A stretch of DNA of 64,000 nucleotides from Citrobacter sp. Res13-Sevr-PEB04-36 (GCF_015672735.1 NZ_JADABY010000042.1:1-64000), one strand, 5' to 3'; counted from the stretch's first letter, positions 37,944 to 51,253 are shown. Numbers and translations are program-made. Notes: generated by a model not told the origin, from the letters alone.

Positions 37944-39852
37944 TGGCGGTGCCCGATGACGTTGCGATCGTCGGGTTTGATTGTGTTGCGCTATCGGGTT
38001 GTATGCTGCTTTCCTGCGGCACAAACAAATGATCCATAATCTGTCGCATAACCGGCGCGGCGGTAACGCCGTCGCTGCCACCGTTTTCCAGAATCAGCGC
38101 CACGGCGACTTTCGGGTTTTTGTACGGTGCAAATGCGGTGTAGAACACGTGGTCGCGCAGGCGGATGGGGATCATCTTCGCATTGTAAGTCTGGTTTTCT
38201 TTCAGGCTGAAGACCTGCGAGGTTCCACTTTTTGCGGCAATTCCGTAAGGTGCAGTATGGAAGAATTTATAACCAGTCCCGTTCGGCGCATTGGCCATGC
38301 CAAACATCGCCTCGCGTACCAGCCCCCAATAGGGTGATGAGGCAGAGGCAATTTGTGACGGTACCGTGGCAGCATGGTAAGGCGTAACGGTTTTCCCACT
38401 CTCTTCATCCTGCAGCAGGTGAGGGGCAATCACTTTCCCGTTGTTAATCAGCGCCACCATTGCTTTTACCATCTGGATTGGCGTGGCAATCCAGTATCCC
38501 TGACCGATACCAACCGAAATGGTGTCTCCCTGATACCAGGCTTTTTTATGCACCCGTTGTTTCCAGTCGCGGCTCGGTAACAGCCCATTGTACTCTTCAT
38601 CAAGATCGATACCGGTGGGTTTACCGTAACCAAACTGGCTGAGCATGCTGTTGATTCGGTCAATGCCCATCATATACGCCACCTGATAGAAGAACGTGTC
38701 CGCGGACTCTTCAATTGCTTTGGTCACGTTCAGCATGCCATGACCGGTTTTTTTCCAGTCACGATAATGTCGCTCAGTGCCGGGTAATGTCCATGTTGGC
38801 GCGCCAAAGAAGCTGGTCTGCGGGGTGATAACGTCATTGAGTAACGCTGACATCGCCATGTACGGCTTGACCGTGGAGGCGGGAGGGTACAAACCTTGCG
38901 TGACGCGGTTAATCAACGGCAGGTCTTTATCCTGCAACAGCGTGTTGTACTCCTGGTAGCTGATACCTTTGACGAACGGATTCGGGTCATAGCTGGGGTT
39001 AGAAACCATCGCCAGCACCGAGCCATCGTGCGGATCTTCAACCAGCACGGCGGCGCGTTGCCCTGCCAGCAGGCTCTCAATATATTCCTGTAAGTGCAAA
39101 TCCAGCGTCAGGTGGATGTCCTTTCCGGCAACCGGCGGTACATCTTTTATCAGGCGCACGATGCGTCCGTGGTTATCGACCTCGACTTCCTGGTAGCCCG
39201 TTTTACCGTGTAGATCGTTTTCGTAATAGTGCTCGATTCCCTGTTTGCCAATGTTGTGATCGGCTGCGTAGTTCTCCGCCATCCCTTTTTTATCCAACGC
39301 CTTCAGGTCGCTGTCGTTGATTTTTGATACATAGCCGAGCACATGCGCCAACTCTGCGCCATAAGGGTACTGGCGATCTTCATAGCTGTTAACAGTGACA
39401 CCGCTGAAATGAAACTGGTTAACCGAGAAACGGGCGATTTCTACATCGGTCAGCGCATTTTTGAGCACTACAGGGCGATAGCGGCTGCTGGATTTGAGTT
39501 CATGGCGAAACTGATCGATATCATCAGGCGTCAGATCAACGATTGGCGTTAGCTGCTTCAGCAAGGCATCCATATCGTTGATTTTATAGGGGGTGACGGA
39601 AATATCGTACCAGGTGACGTTGCGTACCAGCGGGATACCGTTGCGATCGTAAATAATGCCTCGCGTTGGGGCGACGGGCAGCATTTTTATATCGTTGGCA
39701 TCCGAACGGGTGGTGTAATACTGGTGCTGGCGAATTTGCAAATTGTAGAGATTGTAAATCAGGATGCCAAAACAGATGACTACCAGGCCAAAGGCCACCA
39801 TTACCCGCCGTTGAAAGAGTTTCTCTTCCGCCTCAAAATCTCTGAATGTCAT
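37915..39852 (-). CDS. alternative penicillin-binding protein 2 (PBP2-SAL-like)
   Basis: Class B transpeptidase paralogue of MrdA, 645 residues against 633 for E. coli PBP2. It has an N-terminal membrane anchor (about 18-40), the pedestal domain with RGIIYDRNG, and a transpeptidase domain with nucleophile Ser326 in PPASTVKP, SAD in EESADTFF and KSGT in AAKSGTSQV. All three active-site motifs are intact. Position next to argS, with the GH105-like gene on the other side toward flhE, matches Salmonella STM1910, reported as PBP2-SAL, an acid-induced elongation enzyme. The C-terminal tail (about 615-645) is rich in Ser and Thr and overlaps the GH105 gene. The housekeeping mrdA should be elsewhere. 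Confidence 0.85.
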   Translation of the reverse strand: MTFRDFEAEEKLFQRRVMVAFGLVVICFGILIYNLYNLQIRQHQYYTTRSDANDIKMLPVAPTRGIIYDRNGIPLVRNVTWYDISVTPYKINDMDALLKQLTPIVDLTPDDIDQFRHELKSSSRYRPVVLKNALTDVEIARFSVNQFHFSGVTVNSYEDRQYPYGAELAHVLGYVSKINDSDLKALDKKGMAENYAADHNIGKQGIEHYYENDLHGKTGYQEVEVDNHGRIVRLIKDVPPVAGKDIHLTLDLHLQEYIESLLAGQRAAVLVEDPHDGSVLAMVSNPSYDPNPFVKGISYQEYNTLLQDKDLPLINRVTQGLYPPASTVKPYMAMSALLNDVITPQTSFFGAPTWTLPGTERHYRDWKKTGHGMLNVTKAIEESADTFFYQVAYMMGIDRINSMLSQFGYGKPTGIDLDEEYNGLLPSRDWKQRVHKKAWYQGDTISVGIGQGYWIATPIQMVKAMVALINNGKVIAPHLLQDEESGKTVTPYHAATVPSQIASASSPYWGLVREAMFGMANAPNGTGYKFFHTAPYGIAAKSGTSQVFSLKENQTYNAKMIPIRLRDHVFYTAFAPYKNPKVAVALILENGGSDGVTAAPVMRQIMDHLFVPQESSIQPDSATQSNPTIATSSGTAIKNTYASTQ

Positions 39853-39983
39853 TGGCCCGTACCTGATTAATTTGCCGCCTAATGATACGGAGGCGTAAAC
39901 GGGATAACAGGTAAAAGATGTTCCATCCCTCTACGGAAATGTGTCATTCCTTGTGAATTGTTACAGATAGCCCTTTACGGAAA

Positions 39984-40021
39984 TAAAAAAAGGCCTGAGT
40001 CCGTCACCCGGGCTCAGGCCT
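39984..40021 (-). terminator. argS terminator
   Basis: On the minus strand AGGCCTGAG, a 13-base loop and CTCAGGCCT form a 9-bp stem followed by seven T (the A-run at 39984-39990). It begins 17 bp after the argS stop. Confidence 0.85.
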
Positions 40022-40037
40022 GCTGTTATCAGCGAAC

Positions 40038-41771
40038 TTACATGCGTTCTACGGTTTCGATACCCAGTGTATCCAGACCCAGCTTCAGCGTTTTCGCCGT
40101 CAACTGTGCCAGCTTCAGGCGGCTGTTACGAATCTCTTCACTCTCCGCGCTGAGGATCGGGCAATGTTCATAGAAGCCAGAGAACAGACCAGCAAGATCG
40201 TAAAGATAGGCGCACATTACGTGCGGCGTACCTTCCCGTGCAACGACGGTCAGCGTCTCTTCAAACTGCAGCAGACGCGCCGCCAGCTGGGCTTCACGAT
40301 CTTCGTTGATGAAGACCTGGGCGTTAGCCAACGCGCTTTCGTCGATATCCGCTTTGCGGAACACGGACAGTACGCGGGTGTAAGCATACTGCATGTACGG
40401 TGCGGTATTGCCTTCGAAGGCCAGCATGTTGTCCCAGTCGAAGATGTAATCAGTGGTACGGTTTTTCGACAGATCCGCATACTTCACGGCGCCGATACCG
40501 ACCGCATTCGCCAGTTTTTCCAGCTCGTCGGCAGGCATATCTGGGTTCTTCTCTGCCACCAGACGACGTGCACGCTCCAGCGCTTCATCCAGCAGATCGG
40601 CCAGTTTGACCGTGCCACCTGCGCGGGTTTTGAACGGTTTACCGTCTTTGCCGAGCATCATGCCGAACATATGGTGTTCCAGCGGTACGGAGTCTGGTAC
40701 GTAACCGGCTTTACGTACGATGGTCCATGCCTGCATTAAATGCTGATGCTGACGGGAGTCGATATAATACAGCACGCGATCGGCATGCAGCGTTTCGTAA
40801 CGATACTTGGCGCAGGCGATGTCGGTGGTGGTGTACAGATAGCCGCCATCTTTCTTCTGAATGATAACGCCCATCGGTTCGCCTTCCTTGTTTTTATACT
40901 CATCAAGGAATACGACGGTCGCGCCTTCGCTTTCAACAGCCAGACCTTTGGCTTTTAGATCTGCAACAATGCCAGGCAGCATCGGGTTGTACAGGCTTTC
41001 GCCCATCACGTCGTCGCGGGTCAGCGTTACGTTCAGACGATCGTAGGTTAACTGGTTTTGCGACATGGTAATGTCGACCAGTTTGCGCCACATCTCGCGG
41101 AAGTAAGCGTCACCGCCCTGCAACTTCACCACGTAACTGCGGGCGCGTTCGGCGAATTCCTCATCTTCATCGTAATGTTTTTTCGCGTCACGGTAGAAAC
41201 CTTCAAGGTCGGCCAGCGCCATTTCACCCGCGTTTTCCTGCTGCTGCTTTTCCAGCCAGGCGATGAGCATACCGAACTGGGTACCCCAGTCACCAACGTG
41301 GTTTGCGCGGATGACGTTATGGCCGAGAAATTCCAGCGTACGGACAGCCGCGTCACCGATGATGGTGGAGCGAAGGTGGCCTACGTGCATCTCTTTCGCC
41401 ACGTTCGGCGCAGAGTAGTCAACGACGACGGTCTGCTTCTCTGGCTGCGCAACGCCCAGACGATCGGAGGCCAATGCCTGCTGCACGTGCTGCGCCAGAA
41501 ATACTGGGTCGAGGAAAATATTGATAAAGCCTGGACCAGCGATTTCAACCTTGTTGGCAATCCCGTTGAGATCCAGATGAGTCAGCACCTGCTCTGCCAG
41601 TTGTCGCGGCGCCATACCCAGTTTTTTAGCAACTGCCATCATGCCGTTGGCCTGATAGTCGCCGAACTGTACTTTTGCTGACTGACGAACCTGCGGTTCG
41701 CAATCTGCAGGCGCACCTGCAGCAATCATGGCCTGACGGACTTTTTCTGAGAGAAGAGCCTGAATATTCAC
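40038..41771 (-). CDS. argS: arginyl-tRNA synthetase
   Basis: Class I synthetase charging tRNA-Arg, 577 residues, identical in length to E. coli ArgS. The N-terminal Add-1 domain recognises the tRNA D-loop ([15 protein letters not shown]). The HIGH motif appears as HVGH ([11 protein letters not shown]). As in most ArgRS, a canonical KMSKS is lacking. The C-terminal anticodon-binding helical domain ends LGIETVERM. It is essential, and the surrounding order (PBP2-like gene, argS, yecM) is Salmonella-like. Confidence 0.97.
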   Translation of the reverse strand: MNIQALLSEKVRQAMIAAGAPADCEPQVRQSAKVQFGDYQANGMMAVAKKLGMAPRQLAEQVLTHLDLNGIANKVEIAGPGFINIFLDPVFLAQHVQQALASDRLGVAQPEKQTVVVDYSAPNVAKEMHVGHLRSTIIGDAAVRTLEFLGHNVIRANHVGDWGTQFGMLIAWLEKQQQENAGEMALADLEGFYRDAKKHYDEDEEFAERARSYVVKLQGGDAYFREMWRKLVDITMSQNQLTYDRLNVTLTRDDVMGESLYNPMLPGIVADLKAKGLAVESEGATVVFLDEYKNKEGEPMGVIIQKKDGGYLYTTTDIACAKYRYETLHADRVLYYIDSRQHQHLMQAWTIVRKAGYVPDSVPLEHHMFGMMLGKDGKPFKTRAGGTVKLADLLDEALERARRLVAEKNPDMPADELEKLANAVGIGAVKYADLSKNRTTDYIFDWDNMLAFEGNTAPYMQYAYTRVLSVFRKADIDESALANAQVFINEDREAQLAARLLQFEETLTVVAREGTPHVMCAYLYDLAGLFSGFYEHCPILSAESEEIRNSRLKLAQLTAKTLKLGLDTLGIETVERM

Positions 41772-42009
41772 CGGAATACCTTACATTTATGAAGCGCTTT
41801 ACTATACACCGCGCCAGTTTAAGAATTTAGGGCGGGAGTATACTGCAAATGCCCGTTGCCGTCAGCATTGCGCATGCCGCACGCGGTCTAAAATAGACGC
41901 AGTGTAATTACGCATAACCATTCATTTTATCCGTGAAAAAATCAGCGGTTGGATGGTGCTGCGCAACAGAGTAAATTAGCGGCTTTGAACATGGATATGA
42001 GCTTTCAAT

Positions 42010-42576
42010 ATGGCGAACTGGCAAACCGTTGCAGAACTGCATGATATTTCCGCAAATTTAGGGCATTTCACTCAGGCGTTAAGAGAACTTTCCACCCGTC
42101 TGGGTCTGGATGTTGCACCACTTGAAGCCGATCACATCTCTCTGCGCTGTCATCAGAATACGACAGCAGAGCGGTGGCGTCGCGGGTTTGAACAGTGCGG
42201 TGAGCTGCTGTCGGAAAATATCATCAACGGCAGACCGATTTGTCTGTTCAAACTGGATGAACCTGTTTGCGTGGCACACTGGCGGTTTTCTATTGTGGAG
42301 CTGCCGTGGCCGGGTGAAAAACGCTACCCACATGAAGGTTGGGAGCATATTGAAATTGTTCTGCCGGGCGAGCCGGAAACGCTCAATGAACGGGCGCTGG
42401 CGTTGCTTTCCGATGATGGGTTGAGCCAGCCTGGGATCTTCGTCAAAACCAGTTCACCGAAAGGCGAGCGTGAGCGCTTACCAAACCCGACGCTGGCGGT
42501 TAGCGATGGTAACGTGACCATCAAGTTTCATCCGTGGTCAATTGAAAAAATTGTGGCAAGCGAACAACAGGAGTAA
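42010..42576 (+). CDS. yecM: YecM, VOC-fold protein
   Basis: This 188-residue protein corresponds to E. coli YecM, whose structure is a vicinal-oxygen-chelate-like fold suggesting metal binding. Candidate ligand residues include His in [11 protein letters not shown] and Glu in [15 protein letters not shown]. The function is not established. It is followed after 2 bp by cutC, so the two are probably one unit. It is divergent from argS. Confidence 0.9.
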   Translation: MANWQTVAELHDISANLGHFTQALRELSTRLGLDVAPLEADHISLRCHQNTTAERWRRGFEQCGELLSENIINGRPICLFKLDEPVCVAHWRFSIVELPWPGEKRYPHEGWEHIEIVLPGEPETLNERALALLSDDGLSQPGIFVKTSSPKGERERLPNPTLAVSDGNVTIKFHPWSIEKIVASEQQE

Positions 42577-42578
42577 AC

Positions 42579-43325
42579 ATGGCACTGCTGGAAATCTGCT
42601 GTTACAGCATGGAGTGTGCTCTGACGGCGCAACAAAATGGCGCGGATCGTATTGAACTGTGTTCGGCGCCCAAAGAAGGGGGCTTAACCCCGTCGCTGGG
42701 TGTATTACGTAAGGTACGTCAGCATATCGATATTCCCGTCAATCCGATTATTCGCCCGCGCGGCGGGGATTTTTGCTATACCGAAGGTGAGTTCGCTGTC
42801 ATGCTGGATGATATTGCCATGGTCAGAGAACTTGGGTTCTCAGGGCTGGTGACTGGGCTGTTAGATGTTGATGGCAACGTCGATATGTCGCGTATGGAAC
42901 AAATTATGGCAGCTGCAGGGCCGCTAAATGTCACGTTTCATCGAGCCTTCGATATGTGCGTCAACCCCTTAAATGCGCTAAAAAACTTATCTGATTTGGG
43001 TGTCGCCAGAGTGCTGACTTCCGGGCAAAAATCAGATGCTGCGCAAGGTTTAACAAAAATAATGGAACTTATTGCACAGCCCGATGCTCCAATCATTATG
43101 GCCGGAGCGGGGGTTCGCGCCGCGAATTTGTCGCAATTCCTCGACGCCGGTGTGCAGGAAGTCCACAGTTCTGCCGGAGTCTGGTTGGCTTCTCCCATGC
43201 GTTATCGCAATGCGGGGTTGTCGATGTCTTCGGATGCGCAAGCGGATGAATATTCCCGCTATGCGGTAGACGGGGCGGCGGTTGCTGAAATGAAAGCGAT
43301 TATTGCGCACCATCAGGCCAGCTGA
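42579..43325 (+). CDS. cutC: CutC family TIM-barrel protein
   Basis: This 248-residue TIM barrel ([28 protein letters not shown]) matches CutC. The family was named for copper homeostasis, but the E. coli copper phenotype was later attributed to a neighbouring regulatory RNA effect, so its role is uncertain. Conserved Cys residues stand near the N-terminus, and RPRGGDFCY and FHRAFDM are intact. It lies 2 bp after yecM. The torYZ genes that follow cutC in E. coli K-12 are absent here. Confidence 0.93.
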   Translation: MALLEICCYSMECALTAQQNGADRIELCSAPKEGGLTPSLGVLRKVRQHIDIPVNPIIRPRGGDFCYTEGEFAVMLDDIAMVRELGFSGLVTGLLDVDGNVDMSRMEQIMAAAGPLNVTFHRAFDMCVNPLNALKNLSDLGVARVLTSGQKSDAAQGLTKIMELIAQPDAPIIMAGAGVRAANLSQFLDAGVQEVHSSAGVWLASPMRYRNAGLSMSSDAQADEYSRYAVDGAAVAEMKAIIAHHQAS

Positions 43326-43371
43326 TTTTTACCGTTGCATCATGTCGCCCAATATGATGCTTGCTCGTACC

Positions 43372-43406
43372 AGGCCCCTGCAATTTCAACAGGGGCCTTT
43401 TTTTCT
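43372..43406 (+). terminator. cutC terminator
   Basis: AGGCCCCTG, a 9-base loop, CAGGGGCCT and seven T. It lies about 45 bp after cutC. Confidence 0.88.
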
Positions 43407-43408
43407 CC

Positions 43409-43535
43409 TTCATATTTCAAGCCGCAGCCGCGTTGGCCGCCTTGCTCACCCCGGTCACGTAGTTATCTACGCTCCCAGGGATTTGCTGCGTTGCCGCCTT
43501 GCTGCAACTTGAACTATTTTGGATAAACGGTGCTA
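43409..43535. repeat. ERIC-like element (diverged)
   Basis: The stretch resembles the 127-bp ERIC/IRU palindrome in order: TTCAAGCCGCAG, GCGTTGGCCGCC, CTCACCCCGGTCACGTA, TATCTACGCTCCCAGGGATT, TGCCGCCTTGCTGCAACTTGAACTATTT. It is diverged from the consensus and lies between cutC and cmoB. Confidence 0.7.
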
Positions 43536-43560
43536 TACGTAACGGTCATCCGGCAATCCA

Positions 43561-45705
<2,145 letters not shown>

Positions 45706-45720
45706 ACAAACTCCCTTTCC

Positions 45721-45914
45721 TCGTCATACTTCAAGTTGCATGCGCGGTGGCTGTAGATACTCGACCCATCCCTGGGTCTCGCCCCATTCAGGGCCGCTGC
45801 AGGCCGCGTTCAAATCTGCCCCCGGCAGATTTGTCGCTCCCCCCAGTCACTTACTGATGTAAACTCCTGGGGATTCTCTCCCTTGCCATCTTCCTGTAAC
45901 TCGAATTATTTAGA
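45721..45914. repeat. ERIC element with internal insertion
   Basis: Ends match ERIC (TCATACTTCAAGTTGCATG at the left, AACTCGAATTATTTAGAGT at the right). The core CCCCAGTCACTTACTGATG and TAAACTCCTGGGGATTC correspond to the standard ERIC primer sites. Total length is about 194 bp rather than 127. The extra roughly 70 bp lie at about 45756-45830 and contain their own GC-rich inverted sequence. Confidence 0.85.
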
Positions 45915-45956
45915 GTGCGGTTGGGTTGATGGCATTGACTATGATAGGTGGCATTT

Positions 45957-46775
45957 TCAGAAAAGAGAAGATTGCTGTGGAATAGACGGCGCTGATCCGA
46001 TCTCTGGCAGAGCGGCACGCAGGTCGCCCCATAAGGCCTCGACCAACTGCGGCGCCTGCGCGATGTCTGGCGTATGTAAAAAAAGATACGGTGTTGTGGT
46101 CTGCTTCCAGAGAGACAGTTTGGTCAGCCATACGTTAAATAACGTCCGGTTTTGTTCCATATTATCGCTGCCGATAAAGCGCACCATTGGGTTGTTCGCG
46201 GTAACCACCGCATGGACCGGAACTTTTGGTTTTTTGCGTTGGGCATCTCGTATGGCTTCAGTGTGAGGAACCGCAGCGTGTACCGGCCGGCTATCTAAAA
46301 TTACTCGATTGACCCTACGCTCATGTAAACCGCGATTGAACCGTTTCTCGGCATCACCTTTGGCAAAAAATTCCGGATGGCGAACTTCAACCCCATAGGT
46401 GAACGATGTGGGCAGCGCATCAAGAAACGTCCACAGGGCAGGGAGGTCGTGGGGAGAAAAGGTCGCGGGTAGCTGCAACCAATATTGCCCGATTCGCGCT
46501 TCCAGAGGTGACAAGCGAGTGAAAAATTCCTGCACCAAATCATCACGGTTACGCAGCGCGGCCTGATGTGAAACGGTGGCCGGAAACTTAAAGCAGAAGC
46601 GAAAGTCGTCGCTAGTCTGCGCCTGCCAGCGCGTAACAATCTCGGCTTTTGGCAGCGCGTAGAGTGTGGTATTGCCCTCCACACAGTTAAAGTGGTGGGC
46701 ATACTCTTCAAGGCTGGTGATCCCCAGGCGCACCCACTTCGGGTGCGACCACTGCGGCAGGCCAATATAGATCAT
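45957..46775 (-). CDS. yecE: YecE, DUF72 family protein
   Basis: This 272-residue TIM-barrel-like DUF72 protein ([19 protein letters not shown]) matches E. coli YecE. Conserved features are [25 protein letters not shown] and the [11 protein letters not shown] segment. Its function is unknown. The start overlaps the yecD stop by 4 bp, so yecD and yecE are coupled. Confidence 0.92.
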   Translation of the reverse strand: MIYIGLPQWSHPKWVRLGITSLEEYAHHFNCVEGNTTLYALPKAEIVTRWQAQTSDDFRFCFKFPATVSHQAALRNRDDLVQEFFTRLSPLEARIGQYWLQLPATFSPHDLPALWTFLDALPTSFTYGVEVRHPEFFAKGDAEKRFNRGLHERRVNRVILDSRPVHAAVPHTEAIRDAQRKKPKVPVHAVVTANNPMVRFIGSDNMEQNRTLFNVWLTKLSLWKQTTTPYLFLHTPDIAQAPQLVEALWGDLRAALPEIGSAPSIPQQSSLF

Positions 46776-47338
46776 AGCGCCTGCAGGATCTCGTCCACGC
46801 TGCGCACGCGCGCAATGCGCGGGAAGATATGTGTCATGCTGCCCTGATGCTGATCGGCACTCGCCGCGCTACAGGCATCTTCGGCAATCACCAGGTTAAA
46901 ACCCAGTTCCCAGGCGTTACGCGCCGTTGACTCCACGCCGATGTTGGTGGAAATCCCACACAACACGATTGTGTCAACGCCCCGGCGACGCAGCTGTAGC
47001 TCCAGGTCGGTGCCGTAAAAGGCTCCCCATTGACGTTTGGTGACTTCGAGGTCGCTGGCGTTTTTGCCCAGTGCGGTTGGATAGTCCCACCAGTTTGCAG
47101 GGAGTGCTTTAGCCGGTGTCTGGGCGTCAACTGGCTGTTTCAGCGCTTCGGCGTAATCGTCAGACCAGCCGACGCGAACCATCACCACCGGTGAACCGTG
47201 AGCACGGAATTGTGCCGCCAGACGTGCGGCGCGGGTCACGACGTCGCTTGCCGAATGGGGGCCGCCGGCGAAAGGCAAGATCCCTTCCTGTAGGTCGATA
47301 ACGACAAGGGCGGTGGTTTTAGTGTTCAGTTCCAGCAT
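46772..47338 (-). CDS. yecD: YecD, isochorismatase-like hydrolase
   Basis: This 188-residue cysteine-hydrolase-fold protein belongs to the isochorismatase superfamily. The catalytic Asp is in VVIDLQEGI, a Lys is in VTKRQWGAF, and the nucleophile Cys is in [16 protein letters not shown]. The substrate is unknown. ATG 47338 is preceded by GGAG and matches the E. coli start. A start five codons earlier is less likely. Confidence 0.92.
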   Translation of the reverse strand: MLELNTKTTALVVIDLQEGILPFAGGPHSASDVVTRAARLAAQFRAHGSPVVMVRVGWSDDYAEALKQPVDAQTPAKALPANWWDYPTALGKNASDLEVTKRQWGAFYGTDLELQLRRRGVDTIVLCGISTNIGVESTARNAWELGFNLVIAEDACSAASADQHQGSMTHIFPRIARVRSVDEILQAL

Positions 47339-47625
47339 GGTGACTCCAGTCAAAATTGAATTCCGTTACACCTTAATCGCGATTGTGTGTGAAAGGGGCG
47401 ACAATTTTTGTTATTTTTTGTGAGATTACGCAATACCCGCGTAGGAAACACGCGTACAGTCAGTACCGGACTGAGAGTCTACCCCAGTAGCCTCTTATCG
47501 TGCGGCAGAATTTCCAGTATAATAGCCGCCTTTTTTCATTCAGTTGTGACATTCAGCTAAAGCTGCGACTTCGTCATCTGCAAGGCAGGTGACAATCCGC
47601 CTGCGGCAAAGTTAAGGGATATCTC

Positions 47626-49398
47626 ATGCGTACAGAATATTGCGGACAGCTACGTCTGTCCCACGAGGGGCAGCAGGTGACTCTGTGTGGTTGGGTCAAC
47701 CGTCGTCGTGATCTTGGTAGCCTGATCTTCATCGACATGCGCGACCGCGAAGGTATCGTGCAGGTATTTTTCGATCCGGACCGTGCGGACGCGTTAAAGC
47801 TGGCCTCCGAACTGCGTAATGAGTTCTGCATCCAGGTTACGGGCACCGTGCGTGCGCGTGATGCGAAAAACGTCAACGCCGACATGGCGACCGGCGAAAT
47901 TGAAGTACTGGCGTCCGATCTGACCATCATCAACCGTTCAGACTCGCTGCCGCTGGACTCTAACCACGTTAACACCGAAGAAGCGCGTCTGAAGTATCGC
48001 TATCTGGATCTGCGTCGTCCGGAAATGGCGCAGCGTCTGAAAACACGTGCCAAAATCACCAGCCTGGTGCGTCGTTTTATGGACGACCACGGCTTCCTCG
48101 ACATCGAAACGCCGATGCTGACCAAAGCGACCCCGGAAGGCGCACGTGACTATCTGGTGCCTTCCCGCGTCCATAAAGGCAAATTCTACGCCCTGCCGCA
48201 GTCCCCACAGCTGTTCAAGCAGCTGCTGATGATGTCTGGCTTTGACCGTTACTATCAGATAGTAAAGTGCTTCCGTGACGAAGACTTACGTGCTGACCGT
48301 CAACCTGAATTTACCCAGATCGATGTTGAGACTTCCTTCATGACTGCACCGCAGGTGCGTGAAGTGATGGAAGCGTTAGTGCGTAATCTGTGGCTGGAAG
48401 TAAAAGGTGTGGATTTGGGAGATTTCCCGATCATGACCTTTGCGGAAGCTGAACGTCGCTACGGCTCCGATAAACCGGATCTGCGTAACCCGATGGAGTT
48501 GGTTGACGTTGCTGATCTGCTGAAGTCCGTTGATTTCGCCGTCTTCTCCGGCCCGGCTAATGATGCCAAAGGCCGCGTGGCTGCACTGCGTGTGCCGGGT
48601 GGGGCCAGCTTAAGCCGTAAACAGATCGACGATTACGGTAACTTCATCAAGATCTACGGCGCGAAGGGTCTGGCTTACATTAAAGTCACCGAACGTGCGA
48701 AAGGTCTGGAAGGGATTACCAGCCCAGTTGCTAAGTTCCTGAATGCCGATATCGTTGACGCGATTCTTGAACGCACCGGCGCACAAGATGGCGACATGAT
48801 TTTCTTCGGCGCAGACAACAAGAAAGTGGTTGCTGACTCGATGGGCGCACTGCGTCTGAAACTGGGTAAAGATCTGAGCCTGACCGACGAAACCAAATGG
48901 GCGCCGCTGTGGGTTATCGACTTCCCGATGTTTGAAGACGACGGTGAAGGTGGCCTGACCGCGATGCACCATCCGTTTACCGCGCCGAAAGACATGACGG
49001 CCGCTGAGCTGAAAGCCGCGCCGGAAGAGGCGGTTGCCAATGCTTACGATATGGTCATCAATGGTTACGAAGTGGGCGGCGGTTCTGTGCGTATTCACAA
49101 CGGCGACATGCAGCAAACCGTGTTTGGTATTCTGGGCATTAACGAGCAAGAACAGCGTGAGAAGTTCGGCTTCCTGCTGGACGCGCTGAAATACGGTACT
49201 CCGCCGCACGCGGGCCTGGCGTTTGGTCTGGATCGTCTGACCATGCTGCTGACCGGTACCGATAACATTCGTGACGTTATTGCTTTCCCGAAAACCACGG
49301 CTGCCGCGTGTCTGATGACCGAAGCGCCAAGCTTTGCCAACGACGCTGCGCTGGCGGAACTGAGCATTCAGGTTGTGAAGAAGGCCGAGAATAACTGA
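47626..49398 (+). CDS. aspS: aspartyl-tRNA synthetase
   Basis: Class II synthetase for tRNA-Asp, 590 residues as in E. coli. An OB-fold anticodon domain (about 1-105) precedes the catalytic core. Motif 2 is [18 protein letters not shown], a bacterial GAD insertion domain is present, and motif 3 is [13 protein letters not shown]. nudB starts 2 bp after the stop, so the two can be co-transcribed. Confidence 0.97.
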   Translation: MRTEYCGQLRLSHEGQQVTLCGWVNRRRDLGSLIFIDMRDREGIVQVFFDPDRADALKLASELRNEFCIQVTGTVRARDAKNVNADMATGEIEVLASDLTIINRSDSLPLDSNHVNTEEARLKYRYLDLRRPEMAQRLKTRAKITSLVRRFMDDHGFLDIETPMLTKATPEGARDYLVPSRVHKGKFYALPQSPQLFKQLLMMSGFDRYYQIVKCFRDEDLRADRQPEFTQIDVETSFMTAPQVREVMEALVRNLWLEVKGVDLGDFPIMTFAEAERRYGSDKPDLRNPMELVDVADLLKSVDFAVFSGPANDAKGRVAALRVPGGASLSRKQIDDYGNFIKIYGAKGLAYIKVTERAKGLEGITSPVAKFLNADIVDAILERTGAQDGDMIFFGADNKKVVADSMGALRLKLGKDLSLTDETKWAPLWVIDFPMFEDDGEGGLTAMHHPFTAPKDMTAAELKAAPEEAVANAYDMVINGYEVGGGSVRIHNGDMQQTVFGILGINEQEQREKFGFLLDALKYGTPPHAGLAFGLDRLTMLLTGTDNIRDVIAFPKTTAAACLMTEAPSFANDAALAELSIQVVKKAENN

Positions 49399-49399
49399 T

Positions 49400-49843
49400 A
49401 TGACATACAAACAGCCTGTCTCGGTGTTAGTCGTGATTTATGCAAAGGACACCGGGAGAGTGCTGATGTTACAGCGACGCGACGATCCTGATTTCTGGCA
49501 GTCGGTCACCGGCAGCCTCGAAGAGGGTGAAACCGCGTCGCAAGCCGCTATGCGTGAAGTAAAGGAAGAGGTCACCATTGATGTTGCCCGCGAGCAACTG
49601 ACCTTAATTGACTGTCAGCGCACGGTGGAGTTTGAGATTTTTAGCCATTTACGTCATCGCTATGCACCAGGAATCGAACGGAATACGGAATCCTGGTTTT
49701 GCCTGGCGCTCCCCTCGGAACGAGAGATCGTGTTCACTGAACATCTGACCTATCGTTGGGTTGATGCGGCGGAAGCTGCGCAATTAACCAAGTCGTGGAG
49801 TAACCGGCAGGCGATTGAAGAATTTGTAATTAACGTCGCCTGA
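49400..49843 (+). CDS. nudB: dihydroneopterin triphosphate pyrophosphatase NudB
   Basis: Nudix hydrolase removing pyrophosphate from dihydroneopterin triphosphate in folate synthesis. It has 147 residues. The Nudix box is [21 protein letters not shown], with the metal-binding RExxEE core intact. It follows aspS by 2 bp, and yebC comes 28 bp later. Confidence 0.94.
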   Translation: MTYKQPVSVLVVIYAKDTGRVLMLQRRDDPDFWQSVTGSLEEGETASQAAMREVKEEVTIDVAREQLTLIDCQRTVEFEIFSHLRHRYAPGIERNTESWFCLALPSEREIVFTEHLTYRWVDAAEAAQLTKSWSNRQAIEEFVINVA

Positions 49844-49871
49844 GAAGGCGCGCTTTTTGGAGATATTATTT

Positions 49872-50615
49872 ATGGCAGGTCATAGTAAATGGGCCAACAC
49901 CAGACACCGTAAAGCAGCGCAGGATTCCAAGCGCGGCAAGATCTTCACCAAAATCATTCGCGAGCTGGTCACGGCCGCTAAACTTGGTGGTGGCGATCCG
50001 GACGCTAACCCGCGTCTGCGTGCGGCTGTCGATAAAGCGTTGTCTAACAATATGACGCGTGACACCCTGAACCGTGCTATCGCACGCGGCGTGGGCGGTG
50101 ACGAAGACGCAAACATGGAAACCATCATTTATGAAGGTTACGGTCCTGGTGGGACTGCGGTCATGATTGAATGCCTGTCTGACAACCGTAACCGTACCGT
50201 TGCGGAAGTGCGTCATGCGTTCACTAAAACCGGTGGTAACCTGGGCACTGACGGTTCTGTTGCGTACCTGTTTAGCAAAAAAGGCGTTATCTCCTTTGAG
50301 CAAGGCGACGAAGACACCATCATGGAAGCCGCGCTGGAAGCCGGTGCTGAAGACGTTGTGACCTATGATGACGGAGCGATTGACGTCTACACCGCATGGG
50401 AAGAGATGGGCAAAGTGCGTGATGCACTGGAAGCCGCTGGTCTGAAAGCGGACAGCGCTGAAGTTACGATGATCCCGTCCACCAAAGCGGACATGGATGC
50501 AGAAACGGCACCGAAGCTGTTGCGTCTGATCGATATGCTGGAAGACTGCGATGACGTGCAGGAAGTTTACCACAACGGTGAAATCTCCGACGAGGTTGCT
50601 GCTACGTTAGAATGA
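49872..50615 (+). CDS. yebC: YebC/TACO1 family protein
   Basis: This 246-residue protein starts at [23 protein letters not shown], the conserved family N-terminus. An ATG five codons upstream is not used by homologues. Family members act as DNA-binding regulators or as ribosome-associated factors that ease translation of proline stretches. The C-terminal acidic domain [14 protein letters not shown] is conserved. It precedes ruvC by about 35 bp. Confidence 0.95.
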   Translation: MAGHSKWANTRHRKAAQDSKRGKIFTKIIRELVTAAKLGGGDPDANPRLRAAVDKALSNNMTRDTLNRAIARGVGGDEDANMETIIYEGYGPGGTAVMIECLSDNRNRTVAEVRHAFTKTGGNLGTDGSVAYLFSKKGVISFEQGDEDTIMEAALEAGAEDVVTYDDGAIDVYTAWEEMGKVRDALEAAGLKADSAEVTMIPSTKADMDAETAPKLLRLIDMLEDCDDVQEVYHNGEISDEVAATLE

Positions 50616-50649
50616 CGTGGTTGAGCGGTAAAATAACAGGAGATGCGTG

Positions 50650-51171
50650 ATGTCCATTATTCTCGGCATTGACCCGGGCTCGCGCATCACCGGCTATGGC
50701 GTGATCCGCCAGGTCGGTCGACAACTGACCTATCTGGGCAGTGGATGCATTCGTACCAAAGTGGATGATTTACCGTCGCGCCTGAAGCTGATTTATGCAG
50801 GTGTGTCGGAAATCATTACCCAGTTTCAGCCAGACTACTTTGCCATTGAGCAAGTATTTATGGCGAAAAACGCCGATTCGGCGCTTAAACTGGGGCAGGC
50901 GCGCGGCGTGGCGATTGTTGCTGCTGTCAACCAGGACCTTCCGGTGTTTGAATATGCGGCACGTCAGGTGAAGCAAACCGTCGTCGGGATAGGCAGTGCG
51001 GAGAAAAGTCAGGTGCAGCACATGGTGCGCACGTTGCTAAAACTCCCCGCAAATCCCCAGGCCGATGCCGCGGATGCGCTGGCCATCGCCATTACCCACT
51101 GTCACGTCAGCCAGAATGCCATGCAAATGAGCGACACTCGGCTGAATTTAGCGCGTGGTCGACTACGTTAA
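50650..51171 (+). CDS. ruvC: Holliday junction resolvase RuvC
   Basis: Dimeric endonuclease that cleaves Holliday junctions, 173 residues. Acidic catalytic residues stand in IDPGS (Asp8), AIEQVF (Glu) and [10 protein letters not shown] (two Asp). ATG 50650 is preferred over the adjacent GTG 50647 on homology, and AGGAG is upstream. The ruvA gene follows after a LexA box, without the yebB gene that separates them in E. coli K-12. Confidence 0.95.
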   Translation: MSIILGIDPGSRITGYGVIRQVGRQLTYLGSGCIRTKVDDLPSRLKLIYAGVSEIITQFQPDYFAIEQVFMAKNADSALKLGQARGVAIVAAVNQDLPVFEYAARQVKQTVVGIGSAEKSQVQHMVRTLLKLPANPQADAADALAIAITHCHVSQNAMQMSDTRLNLARGRLR

Positions 51172-51183
51172 TGACAAATGAGG

Positions 51184-51199
51184 CTGGATATCTATCCAG
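51184..51199 (+). promoter_or_regulatory. LexA box of ruvAB
   Basis: CTGGATATCTATCCAG fits CTG-N10-CAG and is the same sequence as the ruvAB SOS box I know from E. coli. It is 55 bp upstream of ruvA. The flanking bases extend it to a 9-bp palindrome followed by seven T, so it may also form the ruvC terminator. Confidence 0.92.
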
Positions 51200-51253
51200 C
51201 CTTTTTTTATGATAGCGCATTACCTTTTTTAGCCCGTAACGCAGGAGCGTCAT

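Noticed and set aside
48610-49410. 266-codon open frame opposite aspS
   Set aside because: This is a mirror frame of a strongly conserved essential gene, with His/Arg/Gln-rich composition typical of antisense frames.
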